Below are positions 43,830 through 52,641 of a DNA stretch of 64,000 nt, piece after piece. Below the pieces are notes generated by a model. That model was not told where the DNA came from and made no database searches. It was given only the letters and a program-made list of their open reading frames with translations. Each line of letters begins with the position of its first letter. The stretch's first letter is position 1. The stretch is from Clostridium kluyveri (GTDB lineage Bacteria; Bacillota; Clostridia; Clostridiales; Clostridiaceae). A program made the translations under genes and the position numbers. Location of the stretch: the NCBI RefSeq assembly GCF_001902295.1, contig NZ_CP018335.1, positions 3,410,001 to 3,474,000 on the forward strand, read 5' to 3'.

Positions 43830-45155
43830 TTGATTGATGTTATAAGAGAAGTAATAATAGACATTATAGAAGCATTACTTCTTTTAGTAGTTTTTGAATC
43901 ATTATATGATAAAAAAAAGTTTATAATACAGAATAAGATTAAAACAGGATTATTTCTTATATTGTTTATTTTTTTAACTTATTGGAGTACATTTCATATT
44001 CCACTAGCCTATCACACATTATTTCTTGTAATATTTGATATTCTATTACTTGCCTTCATTACAAAAATAAAGCTTTTTGATTCTGCAATTATAGTTTGTT
44101 TATTTTTTACAATAATGTTTGCTACTGAATCTTTTGTACAAATCATTGAAATGCCTATATTTAATGTGAATTTAAATCAACTTATTTCAAATTCTAGGTA
44201 TTTTTATATTTTTGTAGCATCGTCCAAAATATTACAAATAATTATTATAGCAATAATTTTTCAGTTTAACTCATATTTCATTAAGCTGAAATTATTTGAA
44301 AAAGAAGGAGCTATCTTTGCTAATTTAATCATTGAATTAGGTATATTTACCCTCTTTATATTTTGTGTTAACTTTGGTATTTTTCATATAAAAAATATCC
44401 AAAGCTATAACATTATTATTTTCATTATTTATTTTATATTTCTAATATCAAAATTCAAAAATTTAAAAGAAAAGCAACTAGCTATAAATATAAATTATAA
44501 GATTCAGGAAAAACACATCAAACATATGGAAGAAATAATTAGCATAATCAGACGGGAAAAACATGATTTTGCTAACCATATTAATGTTATACAGGGATTA
44601 TGTTTGTTAAATAAGCCTGATACTGTAGAGAAGATAACCACTTATGTACGAAAAATTTCAGATACAATACATTCTTCTTTTAAATATTTGGATACAGGTA
44701 ATGATTACATAGACGGTCTATTATCCATAAAGAATAGCTATGCAGTAAGGAACAACATAGATTTCAACGTAATAATTAATGAACCTTTTAGTTTGTTAAT
44801 TATTAGACAGGATGAATTAATAAGTATTATAAGTAATCTTGTAGATAATGCTTTTGAAGCCTTTAATAAATCAGATGTTGAAAATAAGGAAATATCTATT
44901 ATAACTTTTAAGGAAGATATAAATTTTTGTATTGAGATAGCTGATAATGGAGATGTTATTCCTAAAAATATAATAGAAAAAATTTTTAATAAAGGCTTTT
45001 CTACAAAAACTAAAGAAAAGTGTGAACATGGCTTTGGATTGTATATTACTAAACAATTAATTGAGAAAAATAATGGGATCATATTTGTAGAGAGTACTAC
45101 TCAGAGAACCAAACTTACAGTGAAATTTAAAATGGATCAAATAGATGGTACTTGA
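43830..45155 (+). CDS. agrC: AgrC-like peptide-sensing histidine kinase
   Basis: The 441-residue kinase has six to seven membrane helices in its first 210 residues, the peptide-sensing domain of AgrC proteins. The dimerisation helix carries the phospho-acceptor in RREKHDFANHINVIQGL. The GHKL ATPase domain has NLVDNAFEAFNK (N-box) and HGFGLYITKQLIEK (G-box). A TTG at 43830 with AAGGAG is the likely start; the ATG at 43812 overlaps the ribosome site. It follows agrD and probably senses its product. No AgrA regulator or AgrB protease lies beside it. Confidence 0.87.
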   Translation: MIDVIREVIIDIIEALLLLVVFESLYDKKKFIIQNKIKTGLFLILFIFLTYWSTFHIPLAYHTLFLVIFDILLLAFITKIKLFDSAIIVCLFFTIMFATESFVQIIEMPIFNVNLNQLISNSRYFYIFVASSKILQIIIIAIIFQFNSYFIKLKLFEKEGAIFANLIIELGIFTLFIFCVNFGIFHIKNIQSYNIIIFIIYFIFLISKFKNLKEKQLAININYKIQEKHIKHMEEIISIIRREKHDFANHINVIQGLCLLNKPDTVEKITTYVRKISDTIHSSFKYLDTGNDYIDGLLSIKNSYAVRNNIDFNVIINEPFSLLIIRQDELISIISNLVDNAFEAFNKSDVENKEISIITFKEDINFCIEIADNGDVIPKNIIEKIFNKGFSTKTKEKCEHGFGLYITKQLIEKNNGIIFVESTTQRTKLTVKFKMDQIDGT

Positions 45156-45163
45156 AAAAATTT

Positions 45164-45185
45164 AAGAGCATGAAGCTCTTTTTTA
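45164..45185 (+). terminator. Rho-independent terminator after agrC
   Basis: AAGAGC-ATGAA-GCTCTT is followed by TTTT directly after the kinase gene. It suggests that the following GNAT gene has its own transcript. Confidence 0.75.
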
Positions 45186-45227
45186 TTGAAAAACCATTTA
45201 AATGCTATTATATATGGAGGTACTGAT

Positions 45228-45845
45228 ATGATAAGAATAAATGAAAATCAAATTGAGCCAATAGCCAGACTTTTAACAAAATGTTTTATTGATGATCCTT
45301 TGGTTATTATGCAGACAAAAGGGATAGATGATAAAAAAATATTTTTGGAAAAGCTATTTATGGCCCAATTACTTATTTTTGAAAAAACAATGGAGATATT
45401 TAGTTTAGATGATAAGCTTGATTCTGTAATAATTGGTTATGAAAAGAAGAATTATAATAGTTTTAGAACACTAATACTAAATTTAATGGCAAGCCCTAGA
45501 GTATTTCGCCTTCTCGGAAAAAAAGATTTTAAGATATATTCATCCAATGTAAAAAATACTTTAAAGGCTATTAATTTAAAATGGCAAAAAGAATTTATCA
45601 TAAGTAATTATTATTACATTAAAGTAATTGCTATTGTAAATGAAGAGCGTGGTAAAGGTGTTTTTAGAAAATTGATTGCACCAACATTAAACCATTGTAA
45701 TAAAAATAATATACCTATAATTTTAGAATCAAATAACCCAAACAATATATCAATCTATAAACACTTTGGTTTCAAGCTAGTCAAAACTATAGTAAAAGAT
45801 GAGATAGACTTGAGGCAATATTGCTTTATAAAATACCCTGATTAA
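45228..45845 (+). CDS. GNAT-family N-acetyltransferase
   Basis: The 205-residue protein has the GNAT acetyl-CoA site VIAIVNEERGKGVFRKLI (near residue 135) and a C-terminal block ILESNNPNNISIYKHFGFKLV. This arrangement is common in small-molecule acetyltransferases. GGAGGT precedes the ATG at 45228, so the frame open from 45186 is not used. The substrate is unknown. It is separated from agrC by a terminator. Confidence 0.85.
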   Translation: MIRINENQIEPIARLLTKCFIDDPLVIMQTKGIDDKKIFLEKLFMAQLLIFEKTMEIFSLDDKLDSVIIGYEKKNYNSFRTLILNLMASPRVFRLLGKKDFKIYSSNVKNTLKAINLKWQKEFIISNYYYIKVIAIVNEERGKGVFRKLIAPTLNHCNKNNIPIILESNNPNNISIYKHFGFKLVKTIVKDEIDLRQYCFIKYPD

Positions 45846-45927
45846 ATATTTATAAAATACACTTATAGAATTATATGAATGAATATGAATTGACAAATAC
45901 ATATTTATCATGATAGAATATTAAAAA

Positions 45928-45947
45928 TAGAATGAACGTTCTACATA
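45928..45947 (+). promoter_or_regulatory. TetR operator in the regulator's own promoter
   Basis: The palindrome GAACGTTC at 45934-45941 lies 18 bases before the TetR start, in the context AATGAACGTTCTACAT. The same core in near-identical context precedes the MFS gene, which points to autoregulation. Confidence 0.7.
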
Positions 45948-45958
45948 GGAGGATACTT

Positions 45959-46474
45959 ATGAGTTCAAAGAAGGAAGATTTATTAAATAAAGCGGAAATA
46001 CTGTTTTACGAGCACAGTTTCCATTCAATTGGACTAAAGCGAGTGATCAATGAAGCAAATGTGGCTGTCATGACATTATATAACCACTTTGCTTCCAAAG
46101 AAGACTTAATTATGGAAGTATTAAAAAGAAGAGAAAAAAGATATTTTTCATATCTGGCTTCCGGTATTGCTCATACTGAAAAACCGGTTGTGGAATTAGC
46201 AAAGGCTCATCTTCAATGGCTGAAAGAGTATAGTGCAAAAGGGTGCATGTTCCTACGGGCAAAAGAGGAATTCGGAGCAGATCCCAGTAATGAGATAGTA
46301 CAGTTTGTAAATCAGCACAAGCAGCGTTTGCTGTATAAGTTTTGCCAGTATGGTTTAGATGAATCAGCTGCACTTAAATTAATGATCCTGTTCGAAGGAG
46401 CAACAGCATTGGCAGAAACAGAAGATATGGAAAAAGTGGGGAAACAGTTGATAGAACTGTCCAAACTTATCTAA
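45959..46474 (+). CDS. TetR-family transcriptional repressor
   Basis: The 171-residue protein has a TetR helix-turn-helix at about 5-50 (HSIGLKRVINEANVAVMTLY then NHFASKEDL) and a helical ligand-binding domain. AGGAGG precedes the ATG at 45959. It probably represses itself and the downstream MFS gene through the shared GAACGTTC operators and is released by a drug-like ligand. Confidence 0.92.
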   Translation: MSSKKEDLLNKAEILFYEHSFHSIGLKRVINEANVAVMTLYNHFASKEDLIMEVLKRREKRYFSYLASGIAHTEKPVVELAKAHLQWLKEYSAKGCMFLRAKEEFGADPSNEIVQFVNQHKQRLLYKFCQYGLDESAALKLMILFEGATALAETEDMEKVGKQLIELSKLI

Positions 46475-46512
46475 CCATACATTTCTATATGAAGCTTTTT
46501 ATTTTTAATAAA

Positions 46513-46532
46513 AATATAATGAACGTTCTATA
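46513..46532 (+). promoter_or_regulatory. TetR operator upstream of the MFS gene
   Basis: GAACGTTC at 46521-46528, in the context ATAATGAACGTTCTATATAG, lies 20 bases before the MFS start. It shares ATGAACGTTCTA with the operator at 45934. Confidence 0.7.
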
Positions 46533-46547
46533 TAGAGGGGGATTATT

Positions 46548-47690
46548 GTGAAGAAAATTGTATTTCCTGGTATTGCAATGATTGGTGTAACCTATGCCTT
46601 TGCCAGATTCAGTTACGGTCTATTCCTGCCAGATATCTCAAACTCACTTAAGCTGTCAGAAATGCAGGCCGGAGTGCCCAGTTCCCTTGCTTACATAGCA
46701 TACTGCCTAACTTTAGTATTTTCCTCATTATTAATTGATCGAGCAGGAGCATATAACACTATCCAAATTTCTGGTTTCAGTGCTGTAATTGGAACACTTT
46801 GCATTGCACTTTCTCAAAATCTATATATGCTATCAATCAGTACATTTATTGCCGGCATAGGGAGTGGTCTGTCCTCCCCCGCATTCAGCAAAATTGCTGC
46901 AGTTAATTTGAAGCCAGAGGAACGTGATAAGGGAAATACATGGATTAATACTGGTACTAGCTTTGGTTTAATCATATCAGGACCACTGGCACTATTTTTC
47001 AGTAACTACTGGAGGCTAGCCTATATATTCTTTGCTGCCATCAGCTTCATTGTTATACTATGGAATCGCCGCAGCATCCCAAAAACAGACCTACAATTTA
47101 AACAATCTGACCTACCTATAGGAAGAAAGAATGGATGGAATATTTCATGGAAAAGAAGCATTCATTTATTCACTGCTGCATTTATTACAGGCATCAGTTC
47201 TTCTATTTATTGGACCTTTTCCAGAAGCTTTTTGAAAGCAGAGTATGACATGAGCACAATGGAAAGTATGTTCTTTTGGATTCTGATGGGAATTGCAGGG
47301 ATTTTGGGAGGAGTTGCAGGCAATTTTATTAGACAGTTTGGGTTAGCGACTTCCTATCGAGGTGTTCTCCTTGTCTTGTTGGCTTCAATATGCTTAATTA
47401 CAATACCCTCAACCATAAGCATTTATTGTTCTGCACTCTTATTTGGTATTTCTTATATTTTTATAACCGGTGTCTTCATTGTTTGGGGAGTAAAACTATT
47501 TGTGGAAGCACCTTTTTTAGGAGTGAGCCTGAGTTTTCTGTCTTTGGGTATAGGTCAGTCCTTCGGCTCACTTACAGCAGGATCAATCATTGATCTGGCA
47601 TCCTATGCTTTCGGCTTTCTATTATTTGCAGGAATAGGACTGTGTGGATTATTTGTTAGAACCCCTACCGATACATCAAGTGATTCTTAG
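46548..47690 (+). CDS. MFS transporter, YbfB/YjiJ-like
   Basis: The 380-residue product has twelve membrane helices with the MFS pattern in YAFARFSYGLFLPDIS and the loop after helix 2. It starts at GTG with GAGGGGG upstream. The TetR gene directly upstream and the shared operator indicate an inducible efflux or uptake system. The stop codon lies inside palindromic element copy C, so the last four residues (SSDS) come from the repeat. The original C-terminus may have been longer. Confidence 0.88.
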   Translation: MKKIVFPGIAMIGVTYAFARFSYGLFLPDISNSLKLSEMQAGVPSSLAYIAYCLTLVFSSLLIDRAGAYNTIQISGFSAVIGTLCIALSQNLYMLSISTFIAGIGSGLSSPAFSKIAAVNLKPEERDKGNTWINTGTSFGLIISGPLALFFSNYWRLAYIFFAAISFIVILWNRRSIPKTDLQFKQSDLPIGRKNGWNISWKRSIHLFTAAFITGISSSIYWTFSRSFLKAEYDMSTMESMFFWILMGIAGILGGVAGNFIRQFGLATSYRGVLLVLLASICLITIPSTISIYCSALLFGISYIFITGVFIVWGVKLFVEAPFLGVSLSFLSLGIGQSFGSLTAGSIIDLASYAFGFLLFAGIGLCGLFVRTPTDTSSDS

Positions 47691-47742
47691 GTTCAGGCGG
47701 AGTTTACTCATCAGGAATGCTTTTATCTTAGAAGAACTTATT
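47675..47742 (+). repeat. Dispersed palindromic element, copy C, truncated (68 bp)
   Basis: It starts ATCAAGTGATTCTTAGGTTC like copy A. It lacks the CTCCATCTGAACC arm of the hairpin and ends at AGAAGAACTTATTCC. It lies between two convergent genes and supplies the stop codon of the MFS gene and the last bases of the ABC permease gene. Confidence 0.82.
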
Positions 47743-50134
47743 CCTGCTCTCTCAACCTATCTACCAGAGAATCTTTCTTAAAAAAATGAATCTGCACTCC
47801 GGAAATTACCATAGGCAAAAACAAAATTATCAGGGCATACCCTAATAAGTACCAGACTGGAAAGTGGTAATGAAAATACTCAGTCCCTATATCTCTCATT
47901 GCCTGTATCAGCAAATATCCAAGGCTTGTACCTAACACTAGTGTTATAAAAATATTACCTATTGCCAGGATGATTCCTTCACTATGCAGCATTACAGCTA
48001 GTTGTCTGCTGCTCATGCCGATAGATTGCATCATGGCGAGTTCCTGCCTTCGAGTTAAAATATTCATAATCAAAGTATTTATAAGATTAATAAAACTAAA
48101 ACACACTATAAATGCAGCCAGTCCCAGAATAACTCCATACATAATACTAAAGTTATTCTCATCCTGTTCCATCCTCTCTCTCAATGTATCCATACTTAAA
48201 AGAGGATTTTCATCCACTATTTTATTGAGAGCCTTCTCAATTTGCTCTCCCTCTTTTTTAAAATCAGAAGCAGATACTATAAATCCAATAGTAAGGTTCA
48301 TATTGTTCATAAGCTTGTTAAGCCCTTCATCAGGAATGAGAAAGTATCCCCAGTCTCCCCCCAAATCCTTGTAAGATACATAATCATCTATACAGGCTGC
48401 AATTTTAAATTCCTTTTCCATGGGCTTTCCATTATAGTAATGTATCTTTATCTTGTCTCCAACCTTAAATTTCCATCCATAAAGCTCTTTTACACTATCA
48501 TTGGCTATTACTAAAATTTCATTATTTTTTATCATTTTATCATAATCAAAATCTCCTTCACTTAAGGATTTTTTCAGTAATGATATCTTATCCCTGGTAA
48601 ATGGTGTTAAATAGTCCTCTGCTTTTTCATTATCGTATTCATACTGGATATTTACCTGCTTAAAGCTCTTGATACCCTTTACCCCTGAAACAGCTTTCAT
48701 CTTTTCCTTCAGCTTTTCATTTAATGGGTTATTTATTTGAATATCACTATATCCATGCTCTGAAGTCTCAACTTTATTGTAGGAAAACTCAATTAAATAC
48801 TCTCCAAAATAAAATGCTGTCTGTCTTGAATACTCGTCTTTATTGATAGAAACTATAAAAGTAGCTGCCATTAAAAACAATACTCCACCTATGCCAAGAG
48901 ACAGCATTGTCAAAAATGTCTTTTTCCGGTTTCGTACAGAATTCATAAGTGCAAGATTCATTGGAGTAATTCTTCTATGGAGCTTTGAGGTTTCTTTTTT
49001 TCCACCTGAATAAAAGGAAAATTTAGAAGCTTCCAGTGGAGATACGGTTGATGCCAGCTTTGCCGGTTTGTGAATAGAAAAAAGCAGTGTCATAATATCT
49101 GCTGCAGTTACAATTACAGCAATGAATACAGAATTAATCCAGTTCCAGCCCTCCGGCTTTAAAAAATATGCAATTATTCCCCCTATAAAAAATCCTATAG
49201 GTATACCAACTGCACAGAGAATAAGTCCTTCTCTATTTACCATTTTACGGATTTGTCTCCCGGTCATACCCAGGGTACGAAACTGTCCAAACTGTCGTAT
49301 GCGGCTTACAACAGAAATATAAAATATACTGTAAATAACTAAGACACTTACCAGTAAAATACCAATACCTATACCAATTATAACCATACTCTCTTGGAAA
49401 TTCATAGACAGCATGTTGGTAAAAAAATTATTCTCATTTATATTTTTACGTTCAATACCATAATCCTGTCCAATGGAATGAATAACTTCAATAAATTGAT
49501 CTTTTGACATCTTTTCTGCTCCATTTATACGGACAAAAGCACTATAGGGTACATTTTTAAATTGCTCCCCTTTTTCAGCATACTCCTTTGAGAATAATAC
49601 AGAATATACTCCCAAATTTGCCCCACTGTCTGTATAACCTGAAATAACAAACTTTTCAGTAGTTCCATCTAAAAAAGTAAAAGCAATAGTTTCTCCAAGC
49701 TTTGCTTTCTTTCCCACCTTTATCATATAGGATTTATTTACAACAATTTCATCTTCCTTCTCCGGCAGTTTTCCATAAGACAATTTTATAGTCTCAATCT
49801 TTTTAGAATTGCCATCGAAATAAACAGGGCGGATCATGTGCCCCTCCATTTCAAAACTCTGTGTCGATTTGTAAAGGGCAGCATATTCTATACGTTTATC
49901 TTTTTTAAGTGATTTAAACTGCTCTTTATTTACACCTTCATATATAACATGCTGAACCTTTGTCACTGCTTTTTTATCACTTTCCCTCAAAGCTGAATAG
50001 AAAAGCCCCATAACCGCTAATAAACTCACAGATAATACCACTGTAAATGCAATAAAAAAATTACGCATTTTATTACTCTTAAGGCTGCTTACTGCCAGAT
50101 GATTTATAACTTTCCCATTGTTATTTTGAAGCAT
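47738..50134 (-). CDS. ABC transporter permease, FtsX/MacB type
   Basis: The 798-residue protein has an N-terminal membrane helix, a large external domain (about 45-245), three helices, then a second helix-domain-helix repeat. This is the double FtsX architecture of Vex/YtrF/BceB-like permeases. With the adjacent ATPase it would remove antimicrobial peptides or lipid-linked antibiotics from the membrane. Its start lies four bases after the ATPase stop. Its 3' end touches palindromic element copy C. A kinase and regulator pair follows upstream in the same orientation, as in bce-type modules. Confidence 0.85.
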   Translation of the reverse strand: MLQNNNGKVINHLAVSSLKSNKMRNFFIAFTVVLSVSLLAVMGLFYSALRESDKKAVTKVQHVIYEGVNKEQFKSLKKDKRIEYAALYKSTQSFEMEGHMIRPVYFDGNSKKIETIKLSYGKLPEKEDEIVVNKSYMIKVGKKAKLGETIAFTFLDGTTEKFVISGYTDSGANLGVYSVLFSKEYAEKGEQFKNVPYSAFVRINGAEKMSKDQFIEVIHSIGQDYGIERKNINENNFFTNMLSMNFQESMVIIGIGIGILLVSVLVIYSIFYISVVSRIRQFGQFRTLGMTGRQIRKMVNREGLILCAVGIPIGFFIGGIIAYFLKPEGWNWINSVFIAVIVTAADIMTLLFSIHKPAKLASTVSPLEASKFSFYSGGKKETSKLHRRITPMNLALMNSVRNRKKTFLTMLSLGIGGVLFLMAATFIVSINKDEYSRQTAFYFGEYLIEFSYNKVETSEHGYSDIQINNPLNEKLKEKMKAVSGVKGIKSFKQVNIQYEYDNEKAEDYLTPFTRDKISLLKKSLSEGDFDYDKMIKNNEILVIANDSVKELYGWKFKVGDKIKIHYYNGKPMEKEFKIAACIDDYVSYKDLGGDWGYFLIPDEGLNKLMNNMNLTIGFIVSASDFKKEGEQIEKALNKIVDENPLLSMDTLRERMEQDENNFSIMYGVILGLAAFIVCFSFINLINTLIMNILTRRQELAMMQSIGMSSRQLAVMLHSEGIILAIGNIFITLVLGTSLGYLLIQAMRDIGTEYFHYHFPVWYLLGYALIILFLPMVISGVQIHFFKKDSLVDRLREQE

Positions 50135-50137
50135 CCA

Positions 50138-50815
50138 TCACACCTCCCTGTCCATAATTTTTCCATCTTCAATACGGATAATTCTATGGGCAAGCTGGGC
50201 AATTTCACTATTGTGAGTTATCATCACCAGAGTTTGATGGAACTCATTGTTACTCATCTTTAAAAGTCCCATCACTTCCTGGCTGGTGCGGCTGTCCAGG
50301 TTTCCCGTAGGCTCGTCTGCAAGAATAATGGCAGGTTTGCTTACAAGGGCCCGTGCAATGGCTACCCTCTGCTGCTGGCCTCCTGAAAGGTTGTTTGGCA
50401 GACTATTTAACTTATCCTCCAAATGAAGCATGGAAATAACCTTGTCCACATAATCCCTATCCACCTTGTTTCCATCCAACTCGACAGGCAGCACAATATT
50501 TTCATACACATTCAAAATGGGAACCAGATTATAATTTTGAAAAACAAAGCCAATTTGTCTTCTCCTGAAAATAGTGAGATCCTCATCATTCATCTCAGAT
50601 AATTCCCTGCCTTCAATTATGACACTACCACAAGTTGGTTTATCAAGGCCTCCCATCATGTGCAGCAGAGTAGATTTTCCGCTTCCCGATGTACCTACAA
50701 TAGCGATAAATTCCCCGGGTTCCACACATAGATTTATGCCATCTAAGGCTTTCACAAGATTAGGTTCTCTGCCATAATATTTTTTTAAATCTGAAATTTG
50801 TACAACAACATCCAC
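50138..50815 (-). CDS. ABC transporter ATP-binding protein, MacB/BceA type
   Basis: The 225-residue ATPase has Walker A GTSGSGKST (near residue 41), the Q-loop FQNYNLVP, signature LSGGQQQRVAIARAL, Walker B IILADEPTGNLD and the H-loop MITHNSE. It belongs to the MacB/LolD/BceA group. It starts at GTG with AAGGTG upstream. It works with the large FtsX-type permease directly after it. Confidence 0.92.
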   Translation of the reverse strand: MDVVVQISDLKKYYGREPNLVKALDGINLCVEPGEFIAIVGTSGSGKSTLLHMMGGLDKPTCGSVIIEGRELSEMNDEDLTIFRRRQIGFVFQNYNLVPILNVYENIVLPVELDGNKVDRDYVDKVISMLHLEDKLNSLPNNLSGGQQQRVAIARALVSKPAIILADEPTGNLDSRTSQEVMGLLKMSNNEFHQTLVMITHNSEIAQLAHRIIRIEDGKIMDREV

Positions 50816-50911
50816 AAATTACACCTTCTTTCTCTTTACTGCCTCAATTATAAAATGCCAATGTCTCTAGAATGTCTCTGAAAACTCACAATTTTGAGAG
50901 ATTTTAATTTT

Positions 50912-51940
50912 CTAGTGATTTGGAATAAAAACAGAAAAAATAGAGCCATGACCAGGCTTAGATTTCACCTGAATATACCCTTTCTGCAGGGTAATAATTT
51001 CACGGGAAAGATAAAGTCCAATGCCAATGCCCTCTTCATCATGAACCTCCGGCTCACGGTAAAATCTTTTAAAAATTGCCCCCTGATTCTTTTCACAAAT
51101 TCCTTTTCCCGTATCCTTAATATCTACCTTTGTATAAAATTCCCATTTATCTACTTTTATTTCTATACTGCCATCTTCCTGTGTATATTTTACTGCATTA
51201 TCTAAAATATTATAGAGAGCTTCACTTGTCCATTTTTTATCATGGTTAACAACCAGCAGTGGATCACATTGTACTGAAATATGGATATTCTTCTTCTCTG
51301 CATTTACAAGCACTTCTCCTAAGGCCTCTGCCAATGTATCATAAATAGGATACAGTTTTGGACATATTTGAAGAACTCCTGTTTCCAAACGGGACATTTT
51401 AACCATGGACTGCAGGAGAAAATCCAGTTTATTTATCTGGATATCGCAAGACTTTAAAAACTCCTGCTGCTTTTTCCAGGACATTGAACGCTCTCTTAAA
51501 ATAGTATTATACATTTTTATGTTGGCAATGGGGGTTTTCACCTGGTGGGAGATATCAGATACCAATCTTTGTATGGCTATTTTCTCACTCATATTTTTAT
51601 TGCTGTTATTTTTCATGATGTCATAGAGACGCTTTAATTTTATCTGGAGTTTTGCCATTAGGGTTTCTGTTTCTAAATTAAAATGCACCTCTTCACTGCC
51701 TTTTATCATGTTATCCAGACACACACTCATGGATTCAGAAAAATATACAATTTTTCTTCTAAGGGCAACCACGGCCAACAGTGCTATAAACTGAAAAAGG
51801 CCTGCAAATCCAAGAAGTAAAAGACGCAGACTCCATTTTTCTGTTATCTGAAATGTAACACAGCAAAAACATATAAAGGTAAAAATCCATAATACTGCCC
51901 AGCTTATATAAATACCCTTTGAAGAAGAACTATAAAACAT
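50912..51940 (-). CDS. Intramembrane-sensing histidine kinase, BceS-like
   Basis: The product (about 342 residues) has two membrane helices (about 12-32 and 37-62) with almost no external loop, the mark of intramembrane-sensing kinases. The H-box is SDISHQVKTPIANIK. ATPase boxes are ALYNILDNAVKY, DTGKGI and GIGIGLYLSREI. It presumably gets its signal from the ABC transporter next to it. The ATG at 51940 overlaps the regulator gene; a GTG at 51952 is the other option. Confidence 0.9.
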   Translation of the reverse strand: MFYSSSSKGIYISWAVLWIFTFICFCCVTFQITEKWSLRLLLLGFAGLFQFIALLAVVALRRKIVYFSESMSVCLDNMIKGSEEVHFNLETETLMAKLQIKLKRLYDIMKNNSNKNMSEKIAIQRLVSDISHQVKTPIANIKMYNTILRERSMSWKKQQEFLKSCDIQINKLDFLLQSMVKMSRLETGVLQICPKLYPIYDTLAEALGEVLVNAEKKNIHISVQCDPLLVVNHDKKWTSEALYNILDNAVKYTQEDGSIEIKVDKWEFYTKVDIKDTGKGICEKNQGAIFKRFYREPEVHDEEGIGIGLYLSREIITLQKGYIQVKSKPGHGSIFSVFIPNH

Positions 51941-52619
51941 TGCATTTTTCACCTACCCACATATAACCCATTCCATAGACAGTTTTAATATATTTATGAC
52001 CTTTATTTTCTATTTTATTTCTAAGACGGTTTACATTAACAGTCAGAGCATGTTCATCAACAAAATTTCCATCATTATCCCAAAGTTTCTGCAATAAAAT
52101 TTGTCTTGTGAGAACTTTGCCACTGTTGGCAACAAAAATTTTCATAAGCCTATACTCAGAAGATGTAAGCATAAATGTTTTATTCTCTCTAATTACCATC
52201 AATTTATCAAAATTAACCATGAGATATCCATCATTATAAATATTCCCTATGTTCTCTTTTTCACAGCGTTTTAATACTGCTGCCACACGTCTTCTAAAAA
52301 TCCCTATGCTAAAAGGCTTGGTTATATAGTCATCGGCACCTAATTCAAAACCTTTTATAGTATCCTTTTCCATATCACAGGCAGTGAGAAATATAAGTGG
52401 AATGTCTCTTAATTCTTTTATCCATCTGCAGAGTTCAAAACCGCTGCCATCTGGAAGATTTATATCCAGTACAATTAAATCAAACTCAGTTTCCCTTACA
52501 GCTTCTCTGGCCTGCCCGGAACTACAAACTGTATCAACCTTATAACCCTCCCTCTCCAAATCAAAACTGAGACCTGTACTTAAAGCTATATTGTCTTCTA
52601 CTATAAGTATTCTTTTCAT
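51930..52619 (-). CDS. OmpR-family response regulator
   Basis: The 229-residue regulator has a receiver domain (acidic pair ED near residues 7-8, phospho-acceptor Asp in DLIVLDINLPDG, Lys in YITKPF) and a C-terminal winged helix (LRNKIENKGHKYIKTVYGMGY). It is paired with the overlapping BceS-like kinase and probably controls the ABC transporter genes downstream. Confidence 0.93.
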   Translation of the reverse strand: MKRILIVEDNIALSTGLSFDLEREGYKVDTVCSSGQAREAVRETEFDLIVLDINLPDGSGFELCRWIKELRDIPLIFLTACDMEKDTIKGFELGADDYITKPFSIGIFRRRVAAVLKRCEKENIGNIYNDGYLMVNFDKLMVIRENKTFMLTSSEYRLMKIFVANSGKVLTRQILLQKLWDNDGNFVDEHALTVNVNRLRNKIENKGHKYIKTVYGMGYMWVGEKCNVL

Positions 52620-52641
52620 ATAAATTTTCCTTTCATTTTTA

